This document shows positions 17,540 to 25,316 of a stretch of 42,131 nucleotides of DNA, in pieces. Origin of the DNA: CAWHPS01 sp963831235. GTDB taxonomy: Bacteria; Fibrobacterota; OXYB2-FULL-49-7; JAEUSG01. The stretch's first letter is position 1. Every line of letters starts with the position of its first letter. Both the position numbers and the translations under genes were made by a program. The stretch is from NCBI GenBank assembly GCA_963831235.1, contig CAWHPS010000072.1:1-42131 (forward strand). Reading direction: 5' to 3'. The notes under the pieces were generated by a model. It was not told where the DNA came from and did no database searches. It worked only from the letters and a program-made list of their open reading frames with translations.

Positions 17540-17958
17540 ATCAACCTGCCCCTATAAAATCCAGGCAATCTTCAGGTCAAAAACTGGCACTGATTGTGGA
17601 TGACAATGATCTAATCAGGAGCACTCTAAAGATGCTGCTTAGCGACATGGGATACGAATCAATAGAGGCACCTAATGGATACGAAGGGGTCATCAACTAT
17701 TGGTGTTTTGAGTCGCGTATAGATTTTGTGTTGTTGGATTTTGAAATGCCGGTTATGGATGGATTAAGGGCTCTTAAGGACCTTATATTAATTAATCCGG
17801 ATGTAAAAGTGATTATGGCAACCGGCTCATTGGATGGCACCCTAAAACAAAAGATTAAAGCAATAAAGGACATCCCTATTATAAAAAAACCTTTTAATTT
17901 TACCGAGCTTAAAAAGACGATAAAGGAGTTCTCCCAAACCATAAACCCCCGTATTTAA
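17536..17958 (+). CDS. Single-domain CheY-like response regulator
   Basis: The 140-residue protein is a receiver domain and little else. D22-D23 (IVDDND) bind magnesium, D68 in VLLDFEMPVMDG is the phosphoryl acceptor, T96 in MATGS and K118 in IKKPF complete the switch. There is no output domain, so it must act by binding another protein. No histidine kinase is near. Its start overlaps the MerR gene (ATGA), an unusual pairing that puts a signalling receiver under the control of a metal-sensing MerR protein. A palindromic repeat element follows its stop at 17988. Confidence 0.9.
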   Translation: MNQPAPIKSRQSSGQKLALIVDDNDLIRSTLKMLLSDMGYESIEAPNGYEGVINYWCFESRIDFVLLDFEMPVMDGLRALKDLILINPDVKVIMATGSLDGTLKQKIKAIKDIPIIKKPFNFTELKKTIKEFSQTINPRI

Positions 17959-17987
17959 AGCTTTCTTCAAACTTGTTAAGTTTTTAA

Positions 17988-18130
17988 TAACTATTCGGGC
18001 GTCTTGCCGGTCCCCGAGCGATGCACCGAGTTTGTCGAGGTGTGCCAGTTGGATGCCGAGTGTCAGACACAGGCGGACACTCGGCATCCAACTGGTGTAT
18101 CGAGGGGCCGGAATGATGTCTGAACAGTTA
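17988..18130. repeat. Palindromic MITE-like repeat, family A, copy 1
   Basis: The 143-bp element has imperfect ends TAACTATTCG / TGAACAGTTA. Its core is a perfect 20-bp stem, 18045-18064 against 18076-18095 (CCAGTTGGATGCCGAGTGTC). It is the same element, in opposite orientation, as 24001-24148: the two share blocks such as TCTTGCCGGTCCCC, GCGATGCACCGAG and TGTATCGAGGGGCCGG. It fills the gap between the response-regulator gene and the ABC transporter gene, and its stem-loops could stop transcription from both sides. The flanks TTAAGTTTTT (17976-17985) and TTAAGTTCTT (18128-18137) may be a worn target duplication. Confidence 0.8.
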
Positions 18131-18135
18131 AGTTC

Positions 18136-19917
18136 TTATTTTATTATACGTGAATAAAAATTATCCGATTTCATGAGTTCATCATGTGAACCCATGCATT
18201 TAACGCGCCCCTCTTCCATGACCACAATTCGATCACAACCCTTGACCGTTGACAATCTGTGAGCAACAACAAACGAGGTGCGGTGCTCCATAATCCTGTC
18301 AAGCGCCTCCTTTACAAGTGTTTCGGATTCCACATCAAGTGCACTCGTGGCTTCATCAAGTATCAAAATACGTGGATTTCTCAAAACCGCCCTGGCAATG
18401 GCAAGCCGCTGTTTTTGTCCACCTGAAAGCTTGACGCCATTTTCACCAAGACGCGTATTGATACCATCCGGCAATTTTTCCACAAATTCCCAGGCATTTG
18501 CAAATTCCAAAACCTCCCTGATATGTTTCTGTGAGATGTTTTTAAAACCATATTGTACATTTTCAAGCAGCGTACCCGAGAAAAAAACTATGTCCTGTGA
18601 CACGACCCCGACGTGCGCGCGATATGACCTGAGATCAAGCTTCTGCATATCCTCGCCATCAAGCAAAATCCTGCCGCTTAATGGCCGTATAAACCCAAGT
18701 ATGAGCGATAAAAGTGTTGATTTGCCGCATCCTGAAGGCCCGACAAACGCAACCGAATCACCGGCAATAACTTCAAGTGTGACTCCATTGATGGCATGCT
18801 CGGTTGTACCCGGGTAACTGTAATGAATATCTTCCATGTTTATTTTGCCGGTAATGCTTTGCAGTGGTGTTTTATTCCTGTTTTCTTCGCGATCCGGTGC
18901 ATGAAGCAGTTCTGTAATTGATTTCGCCGACTCGCTTGCTTGTGCCGCAGCTGGAAGCACATTAAGCAAGGCAAGAATCGAACTTGAAATGGAACCGAAG
19001 AACGTATAAAACATCACCGTATCGCCTACGGTTATCTTTCCTTTAAATGCAAACCATACTGAACCCAATAGAAATATTGTTTCGAATAAACGAAACGACA
19101 CCCAGCTTGAAGCCCCAAAAAGCGCGGTCACCATATCAAATTGGAAGCCCTTTTCAAATACATCCGCAATCTTGTTCTTCACCTTGGCAAGTTCAAATTC
19201 TTCAAGCCCGTGGGCACGCGTTACAGGCATCATGACCATCATATCCGAGAATCCTACACTCATATTTTCAAATGATTTACGGTAATTACTGCTTGGCTGG
19301 TTCAAATTTTTTATAAAGAACATTTTAAGCCATATTGAAAGAGGTACTAAAATGACAAAGAACAAAAGCGCCAGAGGCTTACGGGTTGCAATTGCGGTAA
19401 TGGCAATTATGATGGTTATTGTTGTGCTGCAAAGAAGCCAGATAAACTGGTTTGGAAGCGATTCAACCACATCAATGTCCCGAATGGCCTTGGACTGCAT
19501 GCGCCCTATTGAATGCTTATCGTGATAAAGCAGTGAAAGCTGCTGAAGCTGTTCACATATAGCAATACGAAGATCACGGCTGACCCCGCGTGTCATTCGG
19601 CTGGCATATTTCGTTCGCATCACGCACGCCGGAATATTCCACCCCGTCATTAATAACATGATCCCGCCATATACTGCAAACCAAAACAGACGATCAGGTG
19701 TGTTTGTTGTTATCAGATCAACCAGACGGGCCATTAAAATGGGAGAAAACCAAACAGGTGAGTGCTGAAACAAAAAGAAAAAGCTCATTAGAAAGAACTC
19801 TTTCTTGTAAGGCGCATAAAATGGGCCGACCATGGACAGGATGGATGGTTTCAAGACTTCCTGTGGTCCTGTTTGGAATGGTTTTTTCATGTTGATGTCA
19901 TTCACTATGTCAAACAA
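18136..19917 (-). CDS. ABC exporter, fused permease and ATPase
   Basis: This 593-residue half-transporter has an N-terminal six-helix permease (about residues 40-325) and a nucleotide-binding domain with Walker A GPSGCGKST (393-401), signature LSGGQ (497-501), Walker B ILILDE (517-522) and the D-loop SALD. It belongs to the MsbA/MDR-type ABCB family, which exports lipids, drugs or peptides; it should work as a homodimer in the inner membrane. There is no C39 peptidase domain, so it is not a dedicated bacteriocin exporter. It is the last gene of the minus-strand operon that begins with the methyltransferase at 22704, 22 bases after the cyclic-nucleotide sensor gene. Confidence 0.92.
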   Translation of the reverse strand: MFDIVNDINMKKPFQTGPQEVLKPSILSMVGPFYAPYKKEFFLMSFFFLFQHSPVWFSPILMARLVDLITTNTPDRLFWFAVYGGIMLLMTGWNIPACVMRTKYASRMTRGVSRDLRIAICEQLQQLSLLYHDKHSIGRMQSKAIRDIDVVESLPNQFIWLLCSTTITIIIAITAIATRKPLALLFFVILVPLSIWLKMFFIKNLNQPSSNYRKSFENMSVGFSDMMVMMPVTRAHGLEEFELAKVKNKIADVFEKGFQFDMVTALFGASSWVSFRLFETIFLLGSVWFAFKGKITVGDTVMFYTFFGSISSSILALLNVLPAAAQASESAKSITELLHAPDREENRNKTPLQSITGKINMEDIHYSYPGTTEHAINGVTLEVIAGDSVAFVGPSGCGKSTLLSLILGFIRPLSGRILLDGEDMQKLDLRSYRAHVGVVSQDIVFFSGTLLENVQYGFKNISQKHIREVLEFANAWEFVEKLPDGINTRLGENGVKLSGGQKQRLAIARAVLRNPRILILDEATSALDVESETLVKEALDRIMEHRTSFVVAHRLSTVKGCDRIVVMEEGRVKCMGSHDELMKSDNFYSRIIK

Positions 19918-19939
19918 AGTATAATTGGCCGGCCTTTTG

Positions 19940-20410
19940 TCAGCCTTGGGTCTTAAAACCCCAGATTACGCCCTGGTTGAGCTTTTCGTTCGCCTCTCTT
20001 AAGCGGGTACAGAGCATGAGAATTATATTTCGTTGAAACTTAGATGCAAGAACAGGTTCGGAATCAAGCAATGCCTGAAATTTTACGATATTCAGATTGA
20101 TAAGCCGTGTCTCTTCAGATGACTCGGCCTGTGCTGAACGGGGCTGATTGTCGAATAACGCCAGTTCGCCAAAAACCTTGCCGGGTTCGAGGTTTACAAG
20201 AATACGCTTACGGCCACCTGCAACTTTCTTATAGATGGCAATGACACCATTCCAGATGATGCTGAAATCCTCTCCCTTTGACCCTTCCGAGAAGAGCTCA
20301 TCCCCTTTTTTCAAAACCATTTCAAGCGCAATAGCATCGATTTTCCTGATTTCAGCATCATCCAATCCATGAAACACCGAAACTGTTTTAAGGAATTCGC
20401 AGCGTGTCAT
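19940..20410 (-). CDS. Cyclic nucleotide-binding (CRP-like) domain protein without DNA-binding domain
   Basis: The 156-residue protein is one cNMP-binding beta-barrel: FLKTVSVFHGLDDAEIRKID at the start, a phosphate-binding cassette FGELALFDNQPRSAQAES (about 85-103) with the key E and R, and a C-terminal helix. There is no helix-turn-helix, so it is a sensor rather than a transcription factor. Such stand-alone domains commonly occur next to transporters or TPR proteins in FCB genomes and Spirochaetes. It sits 14 bases after the TPR gene and 22 bases before the ABC exporter gene, which suggests that it tunes one of them. Confidence 0.88.
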   Translation of the reverse strand: MTRCEFLKTVSVFHGLDDAEIRKIDAIALEMVLKKGDELFSEGSKGEDFSIIWNGVIAIYKKVAGGRKRILVNLEPGKVFGELALFDNQPRSAQAESSEETRLINLNIVKFQALLDSEPVLASKFQRNIILMLCTRLREANEKLNQGVIWGFKTQG

Positions 20411-20424
20411 AAAAATCTCTCCTT

Positions 20425-21372
20425 CTATTTCAAATCATTGCCTATTTCAGGCTTAAGTTCAATGGCCCTGTCCATATACTTACGCGATGCATCAGCCATG
20501 TTAAGCCTTTCGTAGGCCTGTGCAAGATTGTAATATGCCAGGGCATGATTGGGTTCGCGCGCAATGCACTCATTCAGTTCAGCCACGGCTTCAGGCAAAC
20601 GATTAGATTGAAGCAAAAGAGAGCCGAGCCAATAGTGTGGTTCTGGAAGCCCTGGTTCTATGGCAATTGCCCGAACAAAACATTCCGAGGCCTTGTCAAA
20701 AAGGCCTGCCATTCCAAGGGCATTGCCCAAATTGATATGATTCAGCGCAACCGAGGAGTCCAATTCCGATGCCCTTGTAAAAGCTTCAATTGCATCCGAG
20801 ATGTTGTTAAGGTTCATGCAGGTGATTCCCATATTGCCCCATGCAGCACAGTATGAAGGTGAAAGTCGTACAGCTTCCTTATAATTACTGAGTGCTGTAC
20901 TGAATGAGCCTGATTTTGATTCCAAAAGCCCAAGTGTGTTTCTGGCTTCAACAAGCACGGGATCCAGTAAAATCGCCTTTTCCAGGGACTCACGCGCCTT
21001 ATTGTCCTGATTTAAAACATGAAATAAAAGGTGGCCCAGGGCATAATGGGCTTCAGCGCATACAGGATTAAGGGAAATGGCGTGTCTAAGCTCCTTTTCA
21101 GCTTCAGCATAAAGGTGCTTTCCAAAGTAAAGAATATGGCCTATGTGGTAACAAACAAGGAAGTGATCGGGATCGCTTATCCGCGCTTTCTGCAGCAGCA
21201 CAAGAGCAGCATCCCATGCCCGCCATTTGATGAGTTCCGCGGCCTGTTTTGTAAGTGAAGCGCTTTTCCGTGTCCGGCGATATTGGACAAAAGCGATAAA
21301 CGTGAAAATGAGAATAAAAAGGGTGGCTGTGGCAATAGCCAGCTTGACAATAACCGGAAGAGCTGTCAACAT
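20425..21372 (-). CDS. Membrane-anchored tetratricopeptide (TPR) protein
   Basis: The 315-residue protein has an N-terminal membrane anchor (about residues 8-30, VIVKLAIATATLFILIFTFI) followed by about seven TPR units spanning residues 40-310. Each has the W/Y-G-A-P pattern, for example AEAHYALGHLLF, ALSNYKEAVRLSPSYCAAWG and ALAYYNLAQAYERL. TPR superhelices hold protein complexes together; the partner is not identifiable. Its start overlaps the stop of the small membrane protein gene by one base (TGATG), indicating coupling. It probably forms a cytoplasmic-face or periplasmic scaffold with the other products of this operon. Confidence 0.88.
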   Translation of the reverse strand: MLTALPVIVKLAIATATLFILIFTFIAFVQYRRTRKSASLTKQAAELIKWRAWDAALVLLQKARISDPDHFLVCYHIGHILYFGKHLYAEAEKELRHAISLNPVCAEAHYALGHLLFHVLNQDNKARESLEKAILLDPVLVEARNTLGLLESKSGSFSTALSNYKEAVRLSPSYCAAWGNMGITCMNLNNISDAIEAFTRASELDSSVALNHINLGNALGMAGLFDKASECFVRAIAIEPGLPEPHYWLGSLLLQSNRLPEAVAELNECIAREPNHALAYYNLAQAYERLNMADASRKYMDRAIELKPEIGNDLK

Positions 21373-21674
21373 CAGCGCCCTCCGGTGTTTTGTTTATATT
21401 GTTCAAGAAGCTCAGGGTTTTCCTGGAGTTTTTTAAGTATCTCGCTTTTATCCATTTTATCGAAAGATACATCTCCCGAACCAGAGGGGCTGAGCAGCGG
21501 CGGGAGATATACTGCGCAAGCGCCTCCCCCAATGGAAATTAATGTGATAATAATATAAATTTTAAGTCCCTTAAACCTGCTGCGTACCTGACTTAATATG
21601 CCTGACTTATGATAATAGCCGTCACGGTGAATATATTCGCATTGATCCTGTGATGTAAAAGGTTTTTGAGTCAT
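21372..21674 (-). CDS. Small single-span membrane protein, unknown function
   Basis: The 100-residue product has a basic N-terminal half, one hydrophobic span at about residues 37-57 (LKIYIIITLISIGGGACAVY) and a short acidic C-terminal tail with two amphipathic stretches (KSEILKKLQENPELLEQYKQ). I do not recognise a family. It is clearly part of the operon: 25 bases downstream of the methyltransferase gene and overlapping the TPR gene by one base. It could be an anchor or regulator of the TPR protein. Confidence 0.65.
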   Translation of the reverse strand: MTQKPFTSQDQCEYIHRDGYYHKSGILSQVRSRFKGLKIYIIITLISIGGGACAVYLPPLLSPSGSGDVSFDKMDKSEILKKLQENPELLEQYKQNTGGR

Positions 21675-21699
21675 TGTTAGCTTACCATTTCCTTTGGCT

Positions 21700-22704
21700 T
21701 TATGGTTGGATTATAAGTGCCTTGTTTATCTGTTCCAGCAGATTGCGGATTGACTCATTTGTTGGATCAAGTTTTTGTGCTGCAATAAGGTTCTTTTGGG
21801 CATCATGGAACCGCCCGTTTTTAGTTTGCGCAAGAGCGATTCTTAGCATTGTTTCAGCATGGTTTGGCTTAAGCAAAAGAGCCTCAGAGAACATGCATTC
21901 AGCAGCATGATTTTGCCCTGCCGCGGCAAAACCCACTCCAATTTTAATTTTAAGGTCAAACAGATCGTAAGCTACGGCTGAAACTTCCTCAATTTTCCTG
22001 GCCATTTCAGAAAGCTTGTCAAGCTGTGTCAGGATTGTGGTTTTTCTCAATACAACATGAAGCTCCACCTCACCACGTAAAATTGATTCGCATAAAATTG
22101 GAAATCCCTTTTCCCTGCCAAGATATGTTAATAGTTCAAGCATCTCGAATTGCCGCCATGCATGATAATGAATGCTGTATCCTGTTTTCTTAAGCTCCTT
22201 GATTTGGCCGTCAATCTTGTCCGGACTTATGCCTTTGGATACCCATCTTACATATTCATAATGATGTTCATCATAAGAACAATTCGCACCTGCTTCATTA
22301 TCCCGTATAAGATGGCTTAGCGGAGTAACCGGCCTGAAAATGTCGAATGTATAGTGTTTGTCTGGGATAGAGATATATACAATCCCGTTTTCGCGCGTAA
22401 CGCGGAGCATATTGAATATTGCATTTATCGGGTCTTGACAATGTTCCAGAAAATGACTTGCAATAACAAAGTCCTGACTGTCATCCGCAACTTTTGATAA
22501 TGTCTCTCCATTGTCTATTATGCCTACATCAACCAGATTAACTTTATCAAGTTCGGGATAATGTTTGCGCAGTTCTTCTACCGGGAAATGGTCCACATAA
22601 GTGACCCTTGTGCCAGGGACCACCTGTAATGGCCTGTGAAGAGCTCCTATCTCGATGCCGCTTCCTTTTATAAACTCTTCGCTGATGTATTTTTTAATGT
22701 CCAC
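21700..22704 (-). CDS. SAM-dependent methyltransferase with C-terminal TPR repeats
   Basis: Residues 1-215 form a class I methyltransferase: GIEIGALHRPLQVVPGTRVT is a somewhat unusual SAM-binding loop, YVDHF supplies the acidic ribose contact and FVIASHFLEHCQDP is the motif IV region. Residues 265-330 hold two to three TPR-like helices (AAECMFSEALLLKPNHAETM). Similar methyltransferases occur near glycan and cell-surface loci, where they methylate sugars. It heads the five-gene operon (22704 down to 18136), whose other members give no obvious substrate. The start is ATG at 22704, close to AGGGATGATATTAT without a strong ribosome site. Confidence 0.8.
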   Translation of the reverse strand: MDIKKYISEEFIKGSGIEIGALHRPLQVVPGTRVTYVDHFPVEELRKHYPELDKVNLVDVGIIDNGETLSKVADDSQDFVIASHFLEHCQDPINAIFNMLRVTRENGIVYISIPDKHYTFDIFRPVTPLSHLIRDNEAGANCSYDEHHYEYVRWVSKGISPDKIDGQIKELKKTGYSIHYHAWRQFEMLELLTYLGREKGFPILCESILRGEVELHVVLRKTTILTQLDKLSEMARKIEEVSAVAYDLFDLKIKIGVGFAAAGQNHAAECMFSEALLLKPNHAETMLRIALAQTKNGRFHDAQKNLIAAQKLDPTNESIRNLLEQINKALIIQP

Positions 22705-22862
22705 TATAATATCATCCCTTAAAATCAGCGCACATTAAAAGCCGATGTCTCTTTCAGGTTAAATTACGCTCCCAGGATATTTTTTGTCAAGCTTATTCTT
22801 GTTTTCCTGAAAATTCATGATATGCCACAGGGCATAAGACAGGGTTTACATCAATTTAGTGC

Positions 22863-23010
22863 GGCGGCACTGAGGCCGCCGCCTAATCAATTTTTTTGTG
22901 TTTTAGGGGTGATATTTTTGTAGAGGCGTAGCCATGCTACGCCTCTACAAAAATATCACCCCACACCCACGAACCCAACAACCAGACTAGCCGGCGGCCT
23001 CAGTGCCGCC
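22863..23010. repeat. Palindromic repeat, family B, copy 1, with a perfect 27-bp inner hairpin
   Basis: The 407-base gap between divergent genes contains nested palindromes. The outer arms GGCGGCACTGAGGCCGCCG (22863-22881) and 22992-23010 are perfect 19-bp complements. Each arm is also a small hairpin (GGCGGC / GCCGCC). Inside, 22906-22932 pairs perfectly with 22936-22962 over 27 bp around a 3-base CAT loop, starting GGGGTGATATTTTTG. A degenerate relative lies at 27571-27740. No open frame fits. Nothing else was seen in 22705-22862 or 23011-23111 apart from the upstream parts of the two genes. Confidence 0.8.
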
Positions 23011-23111
23011 GGACATTTTAGATTTCAAACCTTGTCTTGCACCCCATGCTACACTTTATCTTTTCTGATGCACCTGCAATATTTATATTCATACTCATCA
23101 CAGGCTACAAT

Positions 23112-23993
23112 ATGGAAAATAAGTTATTCTCGCTGTTTAACGCTAAAGACGACAAGGGAAATATTTATCAATTTCATTTATTCGATTGCTATTCCGTTCT
23201 TGAAAAGATAAACGCCATGTTTCCGGCTGAAGCAACACAATATGCTGTAAACATCGGATGCGGTGACGGCAAATCCATGAATGATCCTGTGTATCCGATA
23301 TATACAATGGGATATGGCGGACTTGCAATTGAAGGTGCAAAGAACGAACAGCTTTATGTCAACCTACCACAAAGTGCTGTTAAGAAAATCGACGACACCA
23401 TTGTTACTCCATATAACATTATAAAAGTCCTCAAGGAAAACAAATGCCCTGTATCCTGTGATTTCCTGAAATTGGACATTGATGGGTATGATGGGGCTGT
23501 CTTGAAAACAATATTAGAGGGAGGATATAAACCAAAGGTTTTACAACTGGAAATAAACCCTGAAATCCCATTTCCCATATCATTTAGTGTGCTGTACGAT
23601 GAAAAATACAGGTGCCTGGATAAAGATGGCAATGTAAGCGGCTTTTACGGCCTCTCCCTGGGCTACGCCATGATGCTTGCTGAAAAATACGGCTACAAAC
23701 TAATTCAACTGGATTTTGTTACAGCATTTACTCATGACATTTTGCTGGTCCGAAACGACTACCTGGCAATATTTACAGAAGAGGAAAAGGCCCTCTTCAG
23801 ATATTCGCCGAAGGAAATGTTTCTTTTACACCCTCCAGGTTATTCGCATTTCAAGGAATATGGGATTCAATCATTACCCTGGCGATTCGAACAGGACCTT
23901 CACAAACTGGCAAAACTAGTCTGGCTCTCTTGTCTTAGTGCAAACTTAAGAAAGCATGAAGGCTACGCTGTTCCCTTTCACTTCTCGATATAG
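23112..23993 (+). CDS. FkbM-like methyltransferase
   Basis: I prefer the ATG at 23112 (MENKLFSLFNAKDDKG, 293 residues); an upstream ATG at 23037 would add a hydrophobic stretch that begins inside the repeat flank, so the start is uncertain. The protein has AVNIGCGDGKSM as a SAM loop and FLKLDIDGYDGAVLKTILEG followed by KPKVLQLEINPEIPFP. This is the D-x-D-G-x-E-like core of FkbM-family (Methyltransf_21) enzymes, which O-methylate sugars and natural products. It stands alone on the plus strand between two palindromic elements; family A copy 2 begins 8 bases after its stop. Confidence 0.75.
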   Translation: MENKLFSLFNAKDDKGNIYQFHLFDCYSVLEKINAMFPAEATQYAVNIGCGDGKSMNDPVYPIYTMGYGGLAIEGAKNEQLYVNLPQSAVKKIDDTIVTPYNIIKVLKENKCPVSCDFLKLDIDGYDGAVLKTILEGGYKPKVLQLEINPEIPFPISFSVLYDEKYRCLDKDGNVSGFYGLSLGYAMMLAEKYGYKLIQLDFVTAFTHDILLVRNDYLAIFTEEEKALFRYSPKEMFLLHPPGYSHFKEYGIQSLPWRFEQDLHKLAKLVWLSCLSANLRKHEGYAVPFHFSI

Positions 23994-24000
23994 ATGCTTT

Positions 24001-24148
24001 GTAACTGTTCAGACATCTTCCCGGCCCCTCGATACACCAGCCGGTTGCCGAGTGTCCGCCGCAGGCGGATGTATCGAGGCACCCGGCTGGCACACCTCGA
24101 CAAGCTCGGTGCATCGCTTGGGGACCGGCAAGACGCCTGAACAGTTAC
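24001..24148. repeat. Palindromic MITE-like repeat, family A, copy 2, with target-site duplication
   Basis: This 148-bp element has perfect 12-bp terminal inverted repeats, GTAACTGTTCAG (24001-24012) and CTGAACAGTTAC (24137-24148). A 7-bp direct repeat, GATGCTT, flanks it (23993-23999 and 24149-24155), as expected for insertion by a transposase acting in trans. It is the inverted relative of 17988-18130. The inner arms differ in sequence from copy 1 but still pair: CCAGCC / GGCTGG here against CCAGTT / AACTGG there. It lies directly after the FkbM-like gene. Confidence 0.85.
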
Positions 24149-24170
24149 GATGCTTAAATGCTTATTGGTA

Positions 24171-25019
24171 TTATGACTCTGATTGTACCAAGCGCTCAAA
24201 CTCTTCCTTGAAATATGACAGGAACTGCGAGATCCCATTTGTAGCAAGTTCCCGTGCATTTTTTAAGAGCAAATTCCGGTCATTGCAGGGTCTTTTCATG
24301 ACATAGGCCCGCATCCTGGCCTTTAAAATAGACTCAACCGGATCCATGCCTTCATCAAACACAAGATCAAACCCGATTTCCTTTAGCAAATATTCCAAAA
24401 CAAAGGCGTAAGGTAAATTTTTCTTAAGATGAAAGGGTTCAGCAAAATTCATGAAATCAGCTGTCAGAAAAAGAATTCCGTTTTCACGTGCATGAAGCGC
24501 GAATTCCACCAGTGTTGAAATTGGATCAACCAGATGTTCCAGCACATCATAATTCAAAAGGACCTGATATTTCTCTTTTGGCAAATCCCTTACATCAACC
24601 ATTTTTATATTCAACCCACGTGATTGAAAACGTTTCTTTGCGAAATCCATTATTACACCCGGGATGTCCGAATATGTACAACGATGCCCTGCACGTGAAA
24701 GGGCAATGCAAAAGTTACCAAGCCCACCGCCAATATCAAGGACATCCAGCTGTTTATTGTCAATAAATTGGGCAATAACATTCACCCGTTCAGTTAAATG
24801 TGCCAATTGGTTTTGAGCCCTTATAAGATTGATAAGAAAATCATCCGAATGAGAATAAAAACCGTCTGTAGCGCTTCCAGGATCCAGTTTAAGACTGCTG
24901 CCTTCAATGATCTGCCGTGCCTGCTCAGCCGGGAGCCCTTTGAAATCAGCATACTCGCAAATCAGATCGTCTTTGAGGTCAGTTGTTTTTAATGCAATCA
25001 ATTCCTGAATAGAAGCCAT
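24171..25019 (-). CDS. SAM-dependent methyltransferase
   Basis: This 282-residue class I methyltransferase shows motif I as LDVLDIGGGLGNFCIALSRA (about residues 92-111), the acidic residue in TYSDIPG, and NYDVLEHLVDP (motif IV). Residues 1-85 form a helical cap that contains a Pro-Ala-Glu-Gln rich segment. The substrate is not evident. Its nearest neighbours are another methyltransferase on the opposite strand and the small RNA gene at 25184, from which it diverges. The long gap upstream (25020-25496) contains that RNA gene and otherwise nothing I recognise. Confidence 0.85.
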   Translation of the reverse strand: MASIQELIALKTTDLKDDLICEYADFKGLPAEQARQIIEGSSLKLDPGSATDGFYSHSDDFLINLIRAQNQLAHLTERVNVIAQFIDNKQLDVLDIGGGLGNFCIALSRAGHRCTYSDIPGVIMDFAKKRFQSRGLNIKMVDVRDLPKEKYQVLLNYDVLEHLVDPISTLVEFALHARENGILFLTADFMNFAEPFHLKKNLPYAFVLEYLLKEIGFDLVFDEGMDPVESILKARMRAYVMKRPCNDRNLLLKNARELATNGISQFLSYFKEEFERLVQSES

Positions 25020-25149
25020 TTGTAAACCTTTGGATTTATTATCATTTCTAAAATGCCTTTACTCCAAAATTAAAGTCAAGATATTTTCAATAATAAGTGG
25101 ATTAATTCTAAATATTTTTATATCTTAATATCAGTGCTGTGTTTGAGGA

Positions 25150-25178
25150 TTGAACTGGGAATTCTCAATACATATTAT
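25150..25178 (+). promoter_or_regulatory. Sigma-70-like promoter of the small RNA gene
   Basis: TTGAAC (25150-25155) and TATTAT (25173-25178) are separated by exactly 17 bases. Transcription would begin near 25184-25187, just before a purine-rich GAAGGAAGGAGG leader. No plus-strand gene lies upstream (the neighbour at 24171-25019 is on the other strand), so this promoter must serve the short unit that ends in the terminator at 25285-25314. Confidence 0.6.
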
Positions 25179-25183
25179 GACAC

Positions 25184-25316
25184 CCCGAAGGAAGGAGGTG
25201 ATCCTATTATCTATATAAAGAAATTAGGAGCCTCTTGTGAGGCTTGCTAGCAACAAGGCTTTAGGGGCTCCCTAAGCTTGGAATGGCCCTACCCGGATGG
25301 GTAGGGCCTTCTTAAT
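25184..25316 (+). ncRNA. Short structured transcript with perfect 16S 3'-end complement and a possible 14-residue peptide
   Basis: Between a promoter and a terminator lies a transcript of about 125-130 bases. It opens with AAGGAGGTGATCC (25192-25204), which pairs perfectly with the 13 bases at the 3' end of bacterial 16S rRNA. After it, TTAGGAGCC (25224-25232) can pair with GGCTCCCTAA (25266-25275), enclosing the hairpin GCCTC-TTGT-GAGGC (25230-25243), with which the outer stem partly competes. The only frame placed correctly for the ribosome site starts at ATT 25206 and reads IIYIKKLGASCEAC, then TAG (25248-25250). With an ATT start this would be a 14-residue peptide with two cysteines. I do not recognise an Rfam or peptide family. 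It may be a ribosome-binding RNA, a leader-like peptide gene or the remains of one. Confidence 0.55.
25285..25314 (+). terminator. Rho-independent terminator of the small RNA gene
   Basis: A perfect 10-bp stem GGCCCTACCC (25285-25294) / GGGTAGGGCC (25299-25308) with a GGAT loop is followed by TTCTTAATTT. It is orphan with respect to any large plus-strand gene, which is the main reason for calling a transcript between 25184 and here. It could also insulate the nitronate monooxygenase gene downstream. Confidence 0.8.

Noticed and set aside
17117..17958. A mercury-resistance operon.
   Set aside because: The regulator has the right cysteines, but no merT, merP or merA gene follows within the window.
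18278..18817. A 179-codon plus-strand frame within the ABC exporter gene.
   Set aside because: It lies opposite the conserved ATPase motifs and is Ser-rich in the way typical of antisense frames.
22906..22962. A CRISPR-like or tRNA-like structure in the long hairpin.
   Set aside because: It is a single perfect palindrome with no repeat-spacer periodicity and no cloverleaf or anticodon arm.
25177..25218. A 13-codon ATG frame (MTPRRKEVILLSI) covering the purine-rich leader of the small RNA.
   Set aside because: Its ATG overlaps the -10 box, so it lies upstream of the predicted transcript start, and it has no ribosome site of its own.
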